Program-made: the position numbers and the translations under genes | In this document: positions 20,240 to 30,759 of the stretch, in pieces | How the letters are laid out: every line of letters begins with the position of its first letter | How positions within the stretch are numbered: the stretch's first letter is position 1 | The notes under the pieces: generated by a model | Database searches by the model: none | What the model saw: the letters and a program-made list of their open reading frames with translations, nothing else | What the model was told of the DNA's origin: nothing | DNA from: Calliphora vicina | Lineage: Eukaryota > Arthropoda > Insecta > Diptera > Calliphoridae | Assembly (NCBI RefSeq): GCF_958450345.1 | Contig: NC_088781.1 | Span: 78,815,797 to 78,879,796 of the forward strand | Direction: 5' to 3' | Length of the DNA: 64,000 bases

Positions 20240-22490
20240 AATATAAAATTTGGGCTTTCTTTCATGATTGCAACCCGTGCCGACTTGCGATTTAGTTTTG
20301 TGGTGCATTTACAAGGGGATAAAATGCAATTTTTCCAGTTTTTGTAAAACTTTTGCCATTAAATAATTACTTTTGCAAGTTAATTTTAAAGAATCGAAAT
20401 CTGTACGTAATTGTCGTTCTAATAAGACATAAAACACAAAAATTGGTTAAAAAATGTTAAAGTTATTAAAAATTCGTTAGGCCATTAACGTGTCTCAGGC
20501 CACTAGAACAAGAAACGTAGGAACAAAATTAACATATTTTGAGAAATATTAAAATAAGAGCTTATTTTTACTTAAAATATATACATATTTATCTGTATAT
20601 GAGTTTTTGTCTTCGTAGGATACCGTTAACCTACTAGCAGGTATGACCAAAAAAAAATATTTTTTTAACGGCAGTTTCAAAACTCCAATTTCAAATTTTT
20701 AAAAATTTTGTTAAACAAATTTTAGAATTTTTTGATCATCACTTGGGAATTTATTGTCAACATAATAAGGAATAAAAAATTATGTCAATACCTCCTATAG
20801 TTTTTCCGTACCTGTGATTTAAATTTTGCGATTTTCGAGAAAAACTGATTTTTTGGCCATATTTTGGCGAATGAGCCGAATTTCCTTACTGTTTAAGTAA
20901 TAGCTATTCAGAATATTATAGTACATGTAATTTTAAATATAGTCTGAAAGTTTTACTAAAATCGGAAAACGTCAACCTTTAAATCGAGAAGGTCAAATGT
21001 CAAATTTTTCAATATTTGGAATTTCTCATGGAAAAATAGTGAAATGTTATATATTTTTGGGCCGATTTTGATAAACCTTAAGAAAAATATAACATGAAGT
21101 CTAGTATTTATAATAGTGCTGTTATTATAAATACTAAAAACAGCACTTGGAGATAAAATTACCCCAAACTTCTAAAACCATTCAAAAATAGTCAATTTCA
21201 ATAGTGCTGATGAAAATTTGATTTTTATAGGAAACAAACTTTAAAATATTGTGTTCTGTATTAGAAAATAGTATTACGAAGCCATTTTGAAAAATTTTCA
21301 CAATTTTGTTCAATTTTGACAACACATTTTTCAAACGGCAAAATATTGTATTTATACCTGATTTTTGCTTTAATAACGTAATTAATATTTTATTGAGGAT
21401 TTTTGAATAATAAAATTGATTTTAACCCTTTAGTGTACTTTTGATTTATTAAATTTAAAAAATAATTTGAATGATTGAGTTTACTTAACTCTGAAAAACA
21501 TTAAAGTTAGCACCATTCATATCGAATGTGTTTTTCGTGATTTTAAAAGTTGAGTGTGTTTTTAACCCCAAGTGCTATTAAGTTAATTTTAATTTTTGTG
21601 CTGTTATTATAAATACTGGACATCATGTTATACTTTTCTTGAGTTTCGTCAAAATCGGACTAAAAATATATAATAATTTCGCTATTTTTCCATTAGAAAT
21701 TCCAAATATTGAAAAATTTCTCGATTTAAGGGTTGACGTTCTCCGATTTTAGTATAACTTTCAGAATGTATTTAAAATTACATGGACTATATTATTCTGA
21801 ACAGCTTTTACGTAAAAATCATAACAATAAGGAAATTCGGCTCATTCGCTAAAATATGTCCAAAAAATTAGTTTTTCTCGAAAATCGCAAAATTTAAATC
21901 GCAGGTACCGAAAAACTATAGGAGGTATTGACATACTTTTTTCACAATTTTATTCCCTATTATGTTGTCAATAAATCCCCAAGTGATGATCAAAAAATTT
22001 TGAAATTTTTTTAACAAAATTTTTAAAAATTTGAAATTGGAGTTTTGAAACTGCCGTTAAAAAAAATATTTTTTTTGGTCATACCTGCGAATAGGTTAAC
22101 GGTATCCTACGAAGACAAACACTCATATACAAGTAAATATGTATATATTTTAAGTAAAAATAGCTCTTATTTTAATATTTCTCAAAATATGTTAATTTTG
22201 TTCCTACGTTTCTTGTTCTAGTGGCCTGAGACACGTTAATGGCCTGGCTATTTTTTAATAACTTTAACATTTTTTAACCAATTTTTGTGTTTTATATCTT
22301 ATTAGAACGACAATTTCGTACACATATCGATTATTTTAAATTAAATTGCAAAAGTAATTATTTAATGGCAAAATTTTTACAAAAAATGAAAAAAATGCAT
22401 GTTTTCCCCTTGTAAATGCACCACAAAACTAAATCGCAAGTCGGCACGGGTTGCAATCATGATAGAAAGACAAAATTTCATATTTAACCA
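20240..22490. mobile_element. Foldback element FB-A, copy 1 (arms about 890 bp)
   Basis: 20240-21126 and 21597-22490 are inverted copies; for example GCAACCCGTGCCGACTTGCG near 20272 has its complement near 22435. The loop is about 470 bp and carries GTGCTGTTATTATAAATACT in both orientations. The ends are approximate because the flanks also look inverted. There is no coding. A second copy is at 33.3-36.4 kb. Confidence 0.75.
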
Positions 22491-22880
22491 GGGTTTAATA
22501 TTCAGCACCAAAATAAATAGCCTCATGTAACGACTGAACTGAAAAAAGTTTAAGTCTTCAATTTCAACAATTTGCTTACTGAAAACAGTTGACTGTGCAC
22601 ACACATTACAACAGCAAGCAGCAATCGATTTTGTTTTTTTCCAGCAGCCAAACGAATCAGCAGCCGCCATGTTTCAGTTTTCAATTCTACCGAACTGATT
22701 ACACGACTTCAGCAGCAAAAACATTTCTGTGTGTGCTGCTTACGCATTGTCAGTTTCGAGTTTTGTTTTTCGTACTACGCAGCGTAACAAAAACTGCTAG
22801 CTCGACTGAATAGTACGACTGGCTAGTTTGGCTGGTTGGTTAGAATTTGTTTTTGTATACACTTTGTGAAGCTAAGTTGT
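22490..22880. repeat. Left arm of the outer foldback
   Basis: Continuation of the outer element beyond FB-A. It includes ACTGAAAACAGTTGACTGTG and GACTGGCTAGTTTGGCTGG, whose complements lie at about 24720-24880 and 25200-25300. The short frames on either strand come from the repeat. Confidence 0.75.
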
Positions 22881-23276
22881 ATCGTATGGTTTTTGTGTTT
22901 ACATTTCACAGAGAAAATGCAAAATTCTTGTTTTTTCAGAAAAAAATTCAATATGCATATATATATTCGATTAACATTAAATTTGATTTCATTACATTTA
23001 TAAATTTCATAATTTTTCATTATTAAAAATTAAATTAATAAATAAAATTACTACATATCGATGGCTTAATATAAAAAAGGCGTAACTCGATTTTTTGTTA
23101 ATTTACTGGAGAAGGAAAAAACTTAATAAAATCCATAAAATTTTAGACACAAGAAAAGTTTTAATGCAATTTTGAATAAGAAGACACTTCACATTTTATT
23201 TCTCATTTAAAATATATTTATTTTTATTTCAATGAAATTATTTAATATACCCTTTTTACATTGATATATTTTTTTT

Positions 23277-24385
23277 GTCAAGTTGGCTGCCATAATAATT
23301 TAATGGCCATACGAATTTTTTTCCTCAAGGTTGATTTTTATCACTTTTTCTATATTTTACCACGGTTATATCTCGTATACCGTACGGAATATCTCTTTTG
23401 TGGCTGAAGCAAAGTTGTATATATTGAATAGTAGAAGAAAAGTACGGAACATACCTACCCGAAAAAGTTGCATCCAGTGCCTTAAAAATCGCAAAAATGC
23501 CCATTTTTTTTTTACCAATTTTTCACCTTTTTTGCTCAATAACTGGATTACAAATCCAATTATGGACCGAACACCATGAAATTAGGTCGTGTGATTTGTG
23601 TTTATATGAAAGTTATTTATCATGAATTTTGCTTATATACCATCATTTTTAACAGATTTATTCACTTTAAAGTGATTTTCGGATGCGGGTCTTATATGGG
23701 AGCTATGAATAATTATGGACCAATCATAATAAAATTTGGTGACATGAATTTTGTATATATAAAACTTATTTGGAGCGAAATTTTGTGTAGATACATATAT
23801 AAATTAAACATTTATGACCGATAAAGTCCAATTTCGGGAGGACATTTGTATGGGGGCTAGGTGAAATAATGAACCGATTTCAGCCAACTTCAACAGGCTT
23901 CGTCCTTGTGCCGAGAAAATTATATGTACCAAATTTGTTTATGATCGGTCCATAATTATTCATAGCTCCCATATAAGCCCCGCTTCCGAAAATCACTTTA
24001 AAGTGAATAAATCTGTTAAAAATTATGGTATACAAGAAAAATTCATGATAAATAACTTTCATATAAAGACAAATCACACGACCTAATTTCATGGTGTTCG
24101 GTCCATAATTGGATTTGTAATCCAGTTATTGAGCAAAAAAGGTGAAAAATTGGTAAAAATTGTCATTTTTGCGATTTTTAAGGCACTGGATGCAACTTTT
24201 TCGGGTAGGTATGTTCCGTACTTTTCTTCTACTATTCAATATATACAACTTTGCTTCAGCCACAAAAGAGATATTCCATACGAGATATAACCGTGCTAAA
24301 ATATAGAAAAAGTGATAAAAATCCACCTTGAGGAAAAAAATTCGTATGACCATTAAATTATTATGGCAGCCAACTTGACAAAACT
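23277..24385. repeat. Inner foldback, arms about 480 bp
   Basis: 23277-23760 and about 23920-24385 are near-identical inverted copies: AGTTGGCTGCCATAATAATT at 23282 has its complement at about 24358-24377. The loop is about 160 bp. Two 82- and 70-codon frames on opposite strands are simply the same arm read twice. I read this as an element nested in the larger foldback. Confidence 0.78.
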
Positions 24386-24689
24386 AATGATACAGAAGTC
24401 CTTATTTTTGGGGCTACTTTCACGTGCAATTGTCAGAATTGAGTCCCAAAGCAATGGACTGAAAAATGTTGTACTGTGTTAGTCAATATAAAATATAATA
24501 AAAAAAATATCAATAATTTTTTATTCTAAATTTATTAATTAATAATTTTATTAAATTTATTTTTTAGTACTTTTAATTAAGATATAATAAATATAAGAAT
24601 TTCCTATTTATTTCTATTAACAATAATAACATTTAAATTTCCTCTGTGATATGTAAACACAAAAACCAAAAAATCATACGATTCAACCT

Positions 24690-25482
24690 AGCTTCATAAA
24701 GTGTGTGTTGTTGTACACACATTTTATGCAACCAGCCAAACTAGCCAGTCGTACTATTCAGTCGAGCTAGCAGTTTTTGTTACGCTGCGTAGTACGAAAA
24801 ACAAAACTCGAAACTGACAATGCGTAAGCAGCACACACAGAAATGTTTTTGCTGCTGAAGTCGTGTAATCAGTTCGGTAGAGTTCAAGGCGAATTAATAC
24901 AAGGTGGTGTTAGTTCTACAAAAACAATGATTGGTCTTAACAAATGTCAAAAAACCAAAATGAAAAATTTAACAAATAAGTATTTAAACTTAATATAGTG
25001 TAGATAATTGAATAGTGAGGGCTTTACTTGTTTATGTAAACAATAAATATTTTGTTAATAAGCTTAGAATATGTAGATATTTAAATATAAAAACAAGATT
25101 TGACAATTGTTAGAACCAAAAAGCGAAAAAAAAATTATCAGCTGTTTGACTGACTCCACCTTGTATAAATTCGCCTTGGTAGAGTTGAAAACTGAAACAT
25201 GGCGGCTGCTGATTCGTTTGGCTGCTGGAAAAAAACAAAATCGATTGCTGCTTGCTGTTGTAATGTGTGTGCACAGTCAACTGTTTTCAGTAACCATGTG
25301 ATCAAAAACTGAAACTAGTTACTTTTTTTTAAGCATGAGACTGTAAAAAGTCAACTATTCAGTAAAATGCGTCTGCTTTTAGTAGTTCTTCGAAACCCTG
25401 TATTTAACTATAGTTTTATATATATAAAAAAATTAGAGGGTATGCGTTCCGAAAATCCAAAAAAAAAAATTTTGGGATACTC
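24690..25482. repeat. Right arm of the outer foldback, split by a hAT MITE
   Basis: Inverted copy of the left arm. Beyond the MITE it holds AAACATGGCGGCTGCTGATT and the terminal TTTTGGGATACTC. Confidence 0.75.
24885..25178. mobile_element. hAT MITE, 294 bp
   Basis: The termini CAAGGCGAATTAATACAAGG and CCTTGTATAAATTCGCCTTG are flanked by the 8-bp duplication GTAGAGTT (24877-24884 and 25179-25186). An 8-bp duplication with short inverted repeats is the hAT pattern. The opposite arm of the host foldback shows the uninterrupted sequence. Confidence 0.88.
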
Positions 25483-25562
25483 TACTCTACAATATATATA
25501 TTTAAAGTCATTGAAGGCGTCTTACATTAAAAATATTAATAAATTTTATTAATTTTTTATAG

Positions 25563-25703
25563 ATACTGAAAGTGTTCTAGAGATGGCAAAACGAGAACTA
25601 AGAAAAGAACGAGAATATATCATGACAAGATCATTTTCATATAATGAAAGGGCGGCAGTTGAAGCAAGTGAATCTGAAGGAAGCGATGAAGAAGACGATA
25701 AAG
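25563..25703 (+). CDS. Klp31E: KIF21-family kinesin, internal exon A (stalk, acidic segment)
   Basis: This 141-bp exon lies between TTTTTTATAG and GTATGA, with phase 1 at both ends. It reads TESVLEMAKRELRKERE, then MTRSFSYNERAAVEAS and the acidic run ESEGSDEEDDK. KIF21 kinesins are plus-end motors with an N-terminal motor, a long coiled-coil stalk and C-terminal WD40 repeats. They act on microtubule ends, in neurons among other cells. In human KIF21A/B an acidic stretch lies just before the conserved EIEIKQKLIDEL helix, and here the next exon begins with that helix. The motor exons must lie upstream. The exon has no stop. The acceptor is weak in pyrimidines and only 80 bp from a foldback. Orthology is from remembered family sequence; exon B makes it firm. 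Confidence 0.88.
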
Positions 25704-25807
25704 GTATGAATACTGTTTACGACATTTAAGACATTATTACGATTTCATTAAATCAAATCTTATTTATATACCCTTCTCCTAAGCTACTTCAAGATAAAGA
25801 TAAAAAC

Positions 25808-26121
25808 CAAGTCTGACTACCGATTCGAAACAGTTAACGGTAGCGCTAATTTTGAATTTTTCAGTAACAGAAATTTAGCGGTAACGGTATTTGGTGTTAT
25901 TTCGGTATCGGTATTTGAATGACAACGTTAATTTTACCCTGAATTAAATTACATATTAATAAAATTTACAAAAATTATGTACTTTATATTTATTTTAAAT
26001 TTGTAGATTTCAATGAAGACAATTATTAAAATCAAAAATTTGTATTTTTATAATTAAAAATTATTAATAAAATGTAGTTATATTGGTAACGGTATGTTAG
26101 CGGCAACGGTAGTCAAACTTG
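25808..26121. mobile_element. hAT-type MITE, 314 bp, with GTAACGGTA repeats
   Basis: The termini CAAGTCTGACTACCG and CGGTAGTCAAACTTG lie between ATAAAAAC and TTAAAAAC (8 bp, one mismatch). AACGGTA or TCGGTA occurs at least six times inside, in both orientations, near the ends. Such subterminal arrays are usually transposase-binding sites in hAT elements. Confidence 0.72.
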
Positions 26122-26477
26122 TTAAAAACAATTTGTTTGTTGAAATTAACTTTTATGGGTGGAGAAAAATTATAAAGTTTTTTGGTGCAAAACTATTTTT
26201 GCTGATAAGTGTTTCAAATACGAGTACCATTCTTTGATATACACTGTTGGACAAAATAAAGTGCAAAATGTTTTTATATTTCATCAGAGAATAAGGGATC
26301 AAATGCACATTACGGACTGATATCGATTAAATCTTAACGTACATATGTATATGTTAATAAAAATTAAACCACTAAACTTACAATTTTGATTTTTTGTTTT
26401 TATTTGATTGAAATTAGAATAGAATCCCAATTTTTAAAATGAAATAAGTCCTCAAATACAGTGAAGGTGATCAAAAA

Positions 26478-26726
26478 CAATTGGGGGTTTCAAACGGTTG
26501 ATATTGGGTGATATTGTCATATATTCGATAGTTTAAACACATTTTTGTTGTTTTTCAAACAAAAAAGTTTTAAACTAATAAAACTTTTTGAACTATTTTG
26601 ATTGTTTTATCATAAAATAAAACTTTTTTTTGGAAGAACAACAACAACTTGTTTAAACTATCATAATATATTAGGACGTTATGACAATATAACTTAATAG
26701 CAGACCGTTTGAATAGCCCCCAAATG
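26478..26726. mobile_element. MITE-like element with about 60-bp inverted termini
   Basis: CAATTGGGGGTTTCAAACGG at the left and CCGTTTGAATAGCCCCCAAA at the right, each followed inward by TATTGTCAT and GATAGTTTAAAC in mirrored order. The duplication is unclear, so no superfamily is given. Confidence 0.6.
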
Positions 26727-27121
26727 TTTGTATTTACTTTTGACAAAATAAAAATTGTTGTTAATACTTGTATAGTTTCCTGAACTGTAATCCAACAACA
26801 TGGACAGTTGCAATTTTGGGAGACATTTGAAATAGCATCTGCCATTAACTATTAACAGTGCTTGTAGCTTTCTCATTTTGTGTTGAAATCTCTTTTAAGA
26901 GTTTTGGATGATTGTGTAAAAACTTATTTACTTGCACTATTGTATACCCTCTTTTTGACATTCTGAACCAAAAAAAGTCATTCTGAACCCAGTTTCAATT
27001 TCAAAATTAATTTTTATTCTTTACAAATTTCTTTACACTTCTTGTCACTTTGTTCGAACACGTAATTGATCTCCGTTTAAAATCTACCACACTTTTGGAC
27101 ACCTTTTTTGTGCTCAGCTTG

Positions 27122-27345
27122 TTATATAGGGCCAATATACAACATATCGTTGAGATTTTTACCATTAGACGATGCACTAGAGGCATTAAAAACTGTTCTT
27201 AACTTTGTTGTTGTGCTGTCAGGCTTAAATAGGTAACTTGAACTACTTTCAGGATCCTCAATTTTCTCCGTATGTCCTAAAGTTATATACTCTTTTAGGA
27301 CCTCATCATATTGAGCCTTAAATTTTTTATTAAGCATTAAAGTTT
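27122..27345 (-). pseudogene. BEL/Pao reverse transcriptase fragment
   Basis: A 71-codon minus-strand frame reads EYITLGHTEKI, then FKPDSTTTKLRTVFNASSAS and SNGKNLNDMLYIGP. KPDSTTTKLRxVFxAS followed by SNGxSLNDxLxxGP is the hallmark start of the RT domain in BEL/Pao LTR retrotransposons. Only this part is left; no protease upstream, no YADD downstream and no LTR are visible nearby. The missing HHAV-type residues before KPDS suggest a small deletion. Confidence 0.82.
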
Positions 27346-27947
27346 TTCCTTTCTTATGTATTGGCTAAGAGCAATATGTCTATTAGGACCATGTGACACA
27401 AAATTACTCTTAAAGGGCAGACTGACGATATATCTTCCCTAGGGTTTTTATATACCCGACCTTTTTTGATTCCCGGGAATCGGGAAATTTTTTTCTACAC
27501 TCCCGGGTACCCGGCTATTCCCGAAATATATAATGATACTGTAAATTAGGTATATTATAGGCAAATTTCATATAAAAACTTAGTGTTATTATTACTAAAT
27601 ATCAGAGCCTCGAATTATTTAATACAATTTGAGCTTAATTCACTAAAATCTTATTCCGTAATTAAAAAATGTCAGCCTTTCATTCCATAAATCCATTCCT
27701 AATATTTAATTTTTTAGATTCAATCCAAAGCCTTTGTTTAAACTGAATTAATTTTAATGTTGATTAATAACAGAATTTATTCAAACCTGGAATGATTAAA
27801 TTTTTGTTAAATCAAATCATTTACAAAATTAATTGAAAAAATTGCCTTAAGCCTTTTTGTACTAGATTTGAATTGAAGAAAAATTTAATCATTTAACAAA
27901 CAGAAGAATAGATGACAGCTTGTTTTTAACCGCCAAGCCTGTTAACC
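27346..27947. other. AT-rich DNA with a CCCGGGAATCGGG patch
   Basis: Mostly unstructured. At about 27440-27530 CCCGACC, CCCGGGAATCGGG, CCCGGGTACCCGG and CCCGA occur in close order, resembling the palindromic terminal region of a TE. I could not find its partner end. Confidence 0.4.
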
Positions 27948-28938
27948 GTGCTCGTTCTTGTTCCCCCGCATTGTCAACAACTAATGATTGTCAAACAAAA
28001 GAAAACCCAACAGCTGTTAATCTGGAGTTACCAAAAAAATACAAATACTTTATTTACGCCTGAAAGTATGCTAGCAATATCAGCTTCAGAAACGAAATCC
28101 ACCACACCGACTACAATTAAAATTAACCCATTAAGCGGCGCTATACCCAAGACTAGTCAACCATTAAATAAAGATAATAAATCCCAAATACAGGTTGGAA
28201 TGGACCGGTATGTTACAGTATTAAAACGGGCACGAAGTCCCAAGTCATCGAAAGCGGCACCCTTGGCTAAATTATATAAGGATAGTGAACCTGCTAGACT
28301 AAACAATGAAAATCGTTTTTCTATTCTGGAATGTGAAACAAATGAACCAGTAAATAAAATTACCTCTACAAAACCACCCCCTATTTACTTGAGAGAAAAT
28401 AATTCAAATTCACTGGTTCAGAGCCTGATCTCATTAATAGGAGAGAAATCTTTTACGTTATCCCAATCAAGAAAGGCACGATCCATGAAAATAAAATACA
28501 GGTCAATAGTGAAAACGATTATAGAAAGGTTGTAACAGATTTTGAAACTCAAAAGAAAAGTTTTTACACTTATCAGCTGAAAAAAAGCAAGGGTCTACAA
28601 GTTGTAATAAAGGGTATTGACTGTAATGTTGAACCACTATTATTGCATCGTAAAATTACGGTAGAAGAACCACATAAACTATTTGGCCCCGTCCAATGTA
28701 TGAATTGCCAAGAATATGGACACACCAAGGCATATTGCAAATTGCCACCAGTATGTGTTATTTGCGGGGAGTTGCATAACACATCCCAATGTAACAAATC
28801 CAAAGATGATCCTAAAATAAAAAAATGCAGCAATTTCGGAGGTAACCACACAGCAAACTACAGGGGCTGTCCTGTCTACTCAATTGTTAAAAAATCACAA
28901 AGCCAGAAACCAAAGATTTTCCCCGCTCAGCCATTAAA
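27948..28938 (+). pseudogene. Jockey ORF1 (gag-like), copy 1
   Basis: The first frame runs from about 27948, with MDRYVTVLKRARSPKSS and NENRFSILECETNEP, to a slip near 28470. After it comes VVTDFETQKKSFYTYQLKKS, then GLQVVIKGID and KLFGPVQCMNCQEYGHTKAY with three Cys/His knuckles (CMNCQEYGHTKAYC, CVICGELHNTSQC and a third with one Cys lost: KKCSNFGGNHTANYRGC). This is the standard Jockey ORF1 layout, an RNA-binding domain followed by knuckles. The frame is cut at 28938 by a MITE. Confidence 0.85.
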
Positions 28939-29347
28939 GGTATTTATAGACGGCAATACTGAGTATTAACACTTTTCAAATTTAAAATATTATTGAAATC
29001 TTTAGGTATGTCAAGAAATCGTTTCGAAAAATACATTTCTTGTTTACACGATAGTATTACAAATATTTTATTTGTTTGTTGATTGATATTTTTCTGCTAA
29101 CTTTATTTTTATTTTATATTTTCTTTACATTTTTGTTTGCCTTATTTGTTTTTATAAATACATACCCGATACATATGAAAATAAAAAGTTTTTGAATTCT
29201 TTTAAACAAATTTTCAATACCGACCGTAAATCAAAAAAATCATTTGTATTTTTTGAAAATCTAATACAAATTTTGTTTAGACGATTGTATTATGATATTT
29301 GAGTTTTTGACAAATATTAATACTCAGTATTGCCGTCTATAAATACC
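28939..29347. mobile_element. MITE, 409 bp, in Jockey ORF1
   Basis: The termini GGTATTTATAGACGGCAATA and TATTGCCGTCTATAAATACC are perfect inverted repeats that extend inward through CTGAGTATTAA. TTAAA flanks both sides (28934-28938 and 29348-29352). A TTAA-type target suggests piggyBac or Kolobok affinity, not settled. Confidence 0.78.
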
Positions 29348-29370
29348 TTAAATAACATCAATTTGAACTA

Positions 29371-30200
29371 CCCCCCGTTGTAACAGACATACGACAACAA
29401 AGAAACATATGCAAATGTACTAAGAAACAACCATCCAAACGACAATCTGTTTGGATGATTGCTACAGAAACCTATTAATGTCGTCGATATATTCACCTCC
29501 AAGGTTTTCGATTACTGAAAACAAATATGAACATTTTTACGAATCACTAGGACCCCGATTCCTGGCAGCTGGCGATTATAATGCTAAGCATACTTACTGG
29601 GGATCAAGAATTGTAACCCCGAAATGTCGCGCTTTGTTTAATACAATTTCTAAATTGAATTTGAATGTGCTGTCGAGCGGAGAACCAACATACTAGCCTA
29701 CTGACCCAAGCAAAATACCCGATGTCATTGATTTTGCAGTTACAAAAAATTTACCAATGGAACTCATGCAGGTTAAATCTGTATTAGAATTATCCTCGGA
29801 TCACTCACCCACCTTCGTTACTCTATTGAACCCCCTAGAAATAGTATCCCCGACTGGTCACTCTGCAATATCAAGCACGAAAATAAATTGGTTGAAATAT
29901 AGAAAATATATTAGCACACACAGTACAGAAAATATATCGCTAAGAACACCAGAAGATATCGATATCTCACTCAAAAATTTTGAACAAAACTTAAAACTTG
30001 CTGTTGAACACGCCACTCAAATAACCCAACAAATAAGATATTATTATTATTATTAGCTGAAAAAAGAAGAGTTCGTCGAGAGTGGCAACTCTACAGATCC
30101 CCTCAACTTAAAACGGAGCTTAGAAAATGTCGCAAACGCCTCAGTATGCTTCTTCACAAACGCAAAACTGACTCAATTAATAAATATCTGGAGAACTTAA
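29371..30200 (+). pseudogene. Jockey ORF2 endonuclease half and linker, copy 1
   Basis: After a short ORF1 tail at 29371-29440 the sequence jumps to NLLMSSIYSPPRFS, then FLAAGDYNAKHTYWGS (catalytic Asp and Asn), a stop after GEPTY, and LELSSDHSPTFVTL (the Ser-Asp-His end). The linker NWLKYRKYISTHSTENIS follows. The first half of the endonuclease and the ORF1-ORF2 overlap seen in copy 2 are deleted. The frame then breaks at 30056 (a TAT/TAG microsatellite). Confidence 0.82.
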
Positions 30201-30357
30201 GCTGAATTCACCCATGTGTTTCTGAAACATTTTTTGTTCGGAACATTATTTTTATATGTAGTTTGACGTTTTATTTTTGAGAGAGACTTCAAACTACATA
30301 TAAAAAAAATAATGTTCCGGACTAAAACTGTTTCAGAAACACATGGGTGAATTCAGC
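30201..30357. mobile_element. TTAA-flanked MITE, 157 bp
   Basis: GCTGAATTCACCCATGTGTT and AACACATGGGTGAATTCAGC lie between two TTAA (30197-30200 and 30358-30361). The inverted termini are about 60 bp, so it is nearly one hairpin. It splits the Jockey linker after KYLEN. TTAA fits piggyBac or Kolobok. Confidence 0.82.
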
Positions 30358-30599
30358 TTAAGATGCCACCCATTACTCAAATTACTCTCTATGGCGAGCT
30401 ACAAAAAATTACAAAGACCTATTATGAGCAGACCTCCTTTACGTAATTCTAGTGGAGGCTGGCGAGAAACGATACTGAAAAAGGAAACCTGTTTGTTAGT
30501 CATCTAAAGAATGTATTTTCCCCAAACGAGTCAAACGACATAATAGAATTACCACCTACTTTACCCCATATTACTGCAGCTGAACCACTTTGTTTTGAG

Positions 30600-30735
30600 A
30601 TTTTTTTTTTATGAATTTTTTTTTTTTAAAAACAAACACAAACTGCGAAGCGTTTTGCTTGTCTGCAGCTACACCCAGAGTCTCTGGCGGGAATCGAACC
30701 CTCAAATTAATAGTCCAGCATACTATCGACTAGCC
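30600..30735 (-). mobile_element. tRNA-derived SINE
   Basis: On the minus strand: GGCTAGTCGATAGTATGCTG (A-box-like start), GGACTATTAATTTGA, then GGTTCGATTCC (perfect B box, + strand 30690-30700) and CCGCCAGAG. A 60-bp tRNA-unrelated part and an A-rich tail of two poly-A blocks follow. Spacing fits a tRNA head with an internal pol III promoter. It ends the Jockey copy, which stops in GTTTTGAGAT. No duplication was found, so the junction may be rearranged. A real tRNA gene is excluded because there is no closed acceptor stem. Confidence 0.62.
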
Positions 30736-30759
30736 AAAAAACTCAAGAAATTAACTGGA

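Larger units (their letters stand above)
19644..25482. mobile_element. Tc1/mariner-like foldback element carrying nested insertions
   Basis: The left end CAGTGTCCCAAAATTTTGG and right end CCAAA...TTTTGGGATACTC are inverted repeats flanked by TA (19642-19643 and 25483-25484). The arms (parts of 19644-20240 plus about 22490-22880 on the left; about 24690-25482 on the right) are several hundred bp long. The left arm holds a TA-duplicating MITE and a 2.25-kb foldback; the right arm holds a hAT MITE; the middle holds a third foldback. No transposase is visible. Without nested pieces the element would be near 2.8 kb. Its right end is 80 bp from the exon at 25563. Confidence 0.75.
27948..30603 (+). 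mobile_element. Jockey-clade LINE, copy 1, internally deleted
   Basis: ORF1 with zinc knuckles, then a jump to the second half of the endonuclease, then the linker before RT. It is ended by a SINE at 30604. A 409-bp MITE and a 157-bp MITE sit inside. Many stretches match copy 2 at 52.2-56.2 kb; CCCCGTTGyAACAGACATA, for example, begins the last part of ORF1 in both. Dead copy. Confidence 0.85.

Noticed and set aside
23331..24353. Several 70-82 codon frames, similar on both strands
   Set aside because: They are the two arms of one foldback read in opposite directions, not paralogous genes.
19644..25482. Autonomous mariner with a transposase
   Set aside because: Read in all frames, no DDE/D transposase motif is visible; all long frames lie in repeat arms.
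30690..30700. tRNA gene
   Set aside because: A B box is present, but no acceptor stem closes and an A-rich tail follows; better called a SINE.
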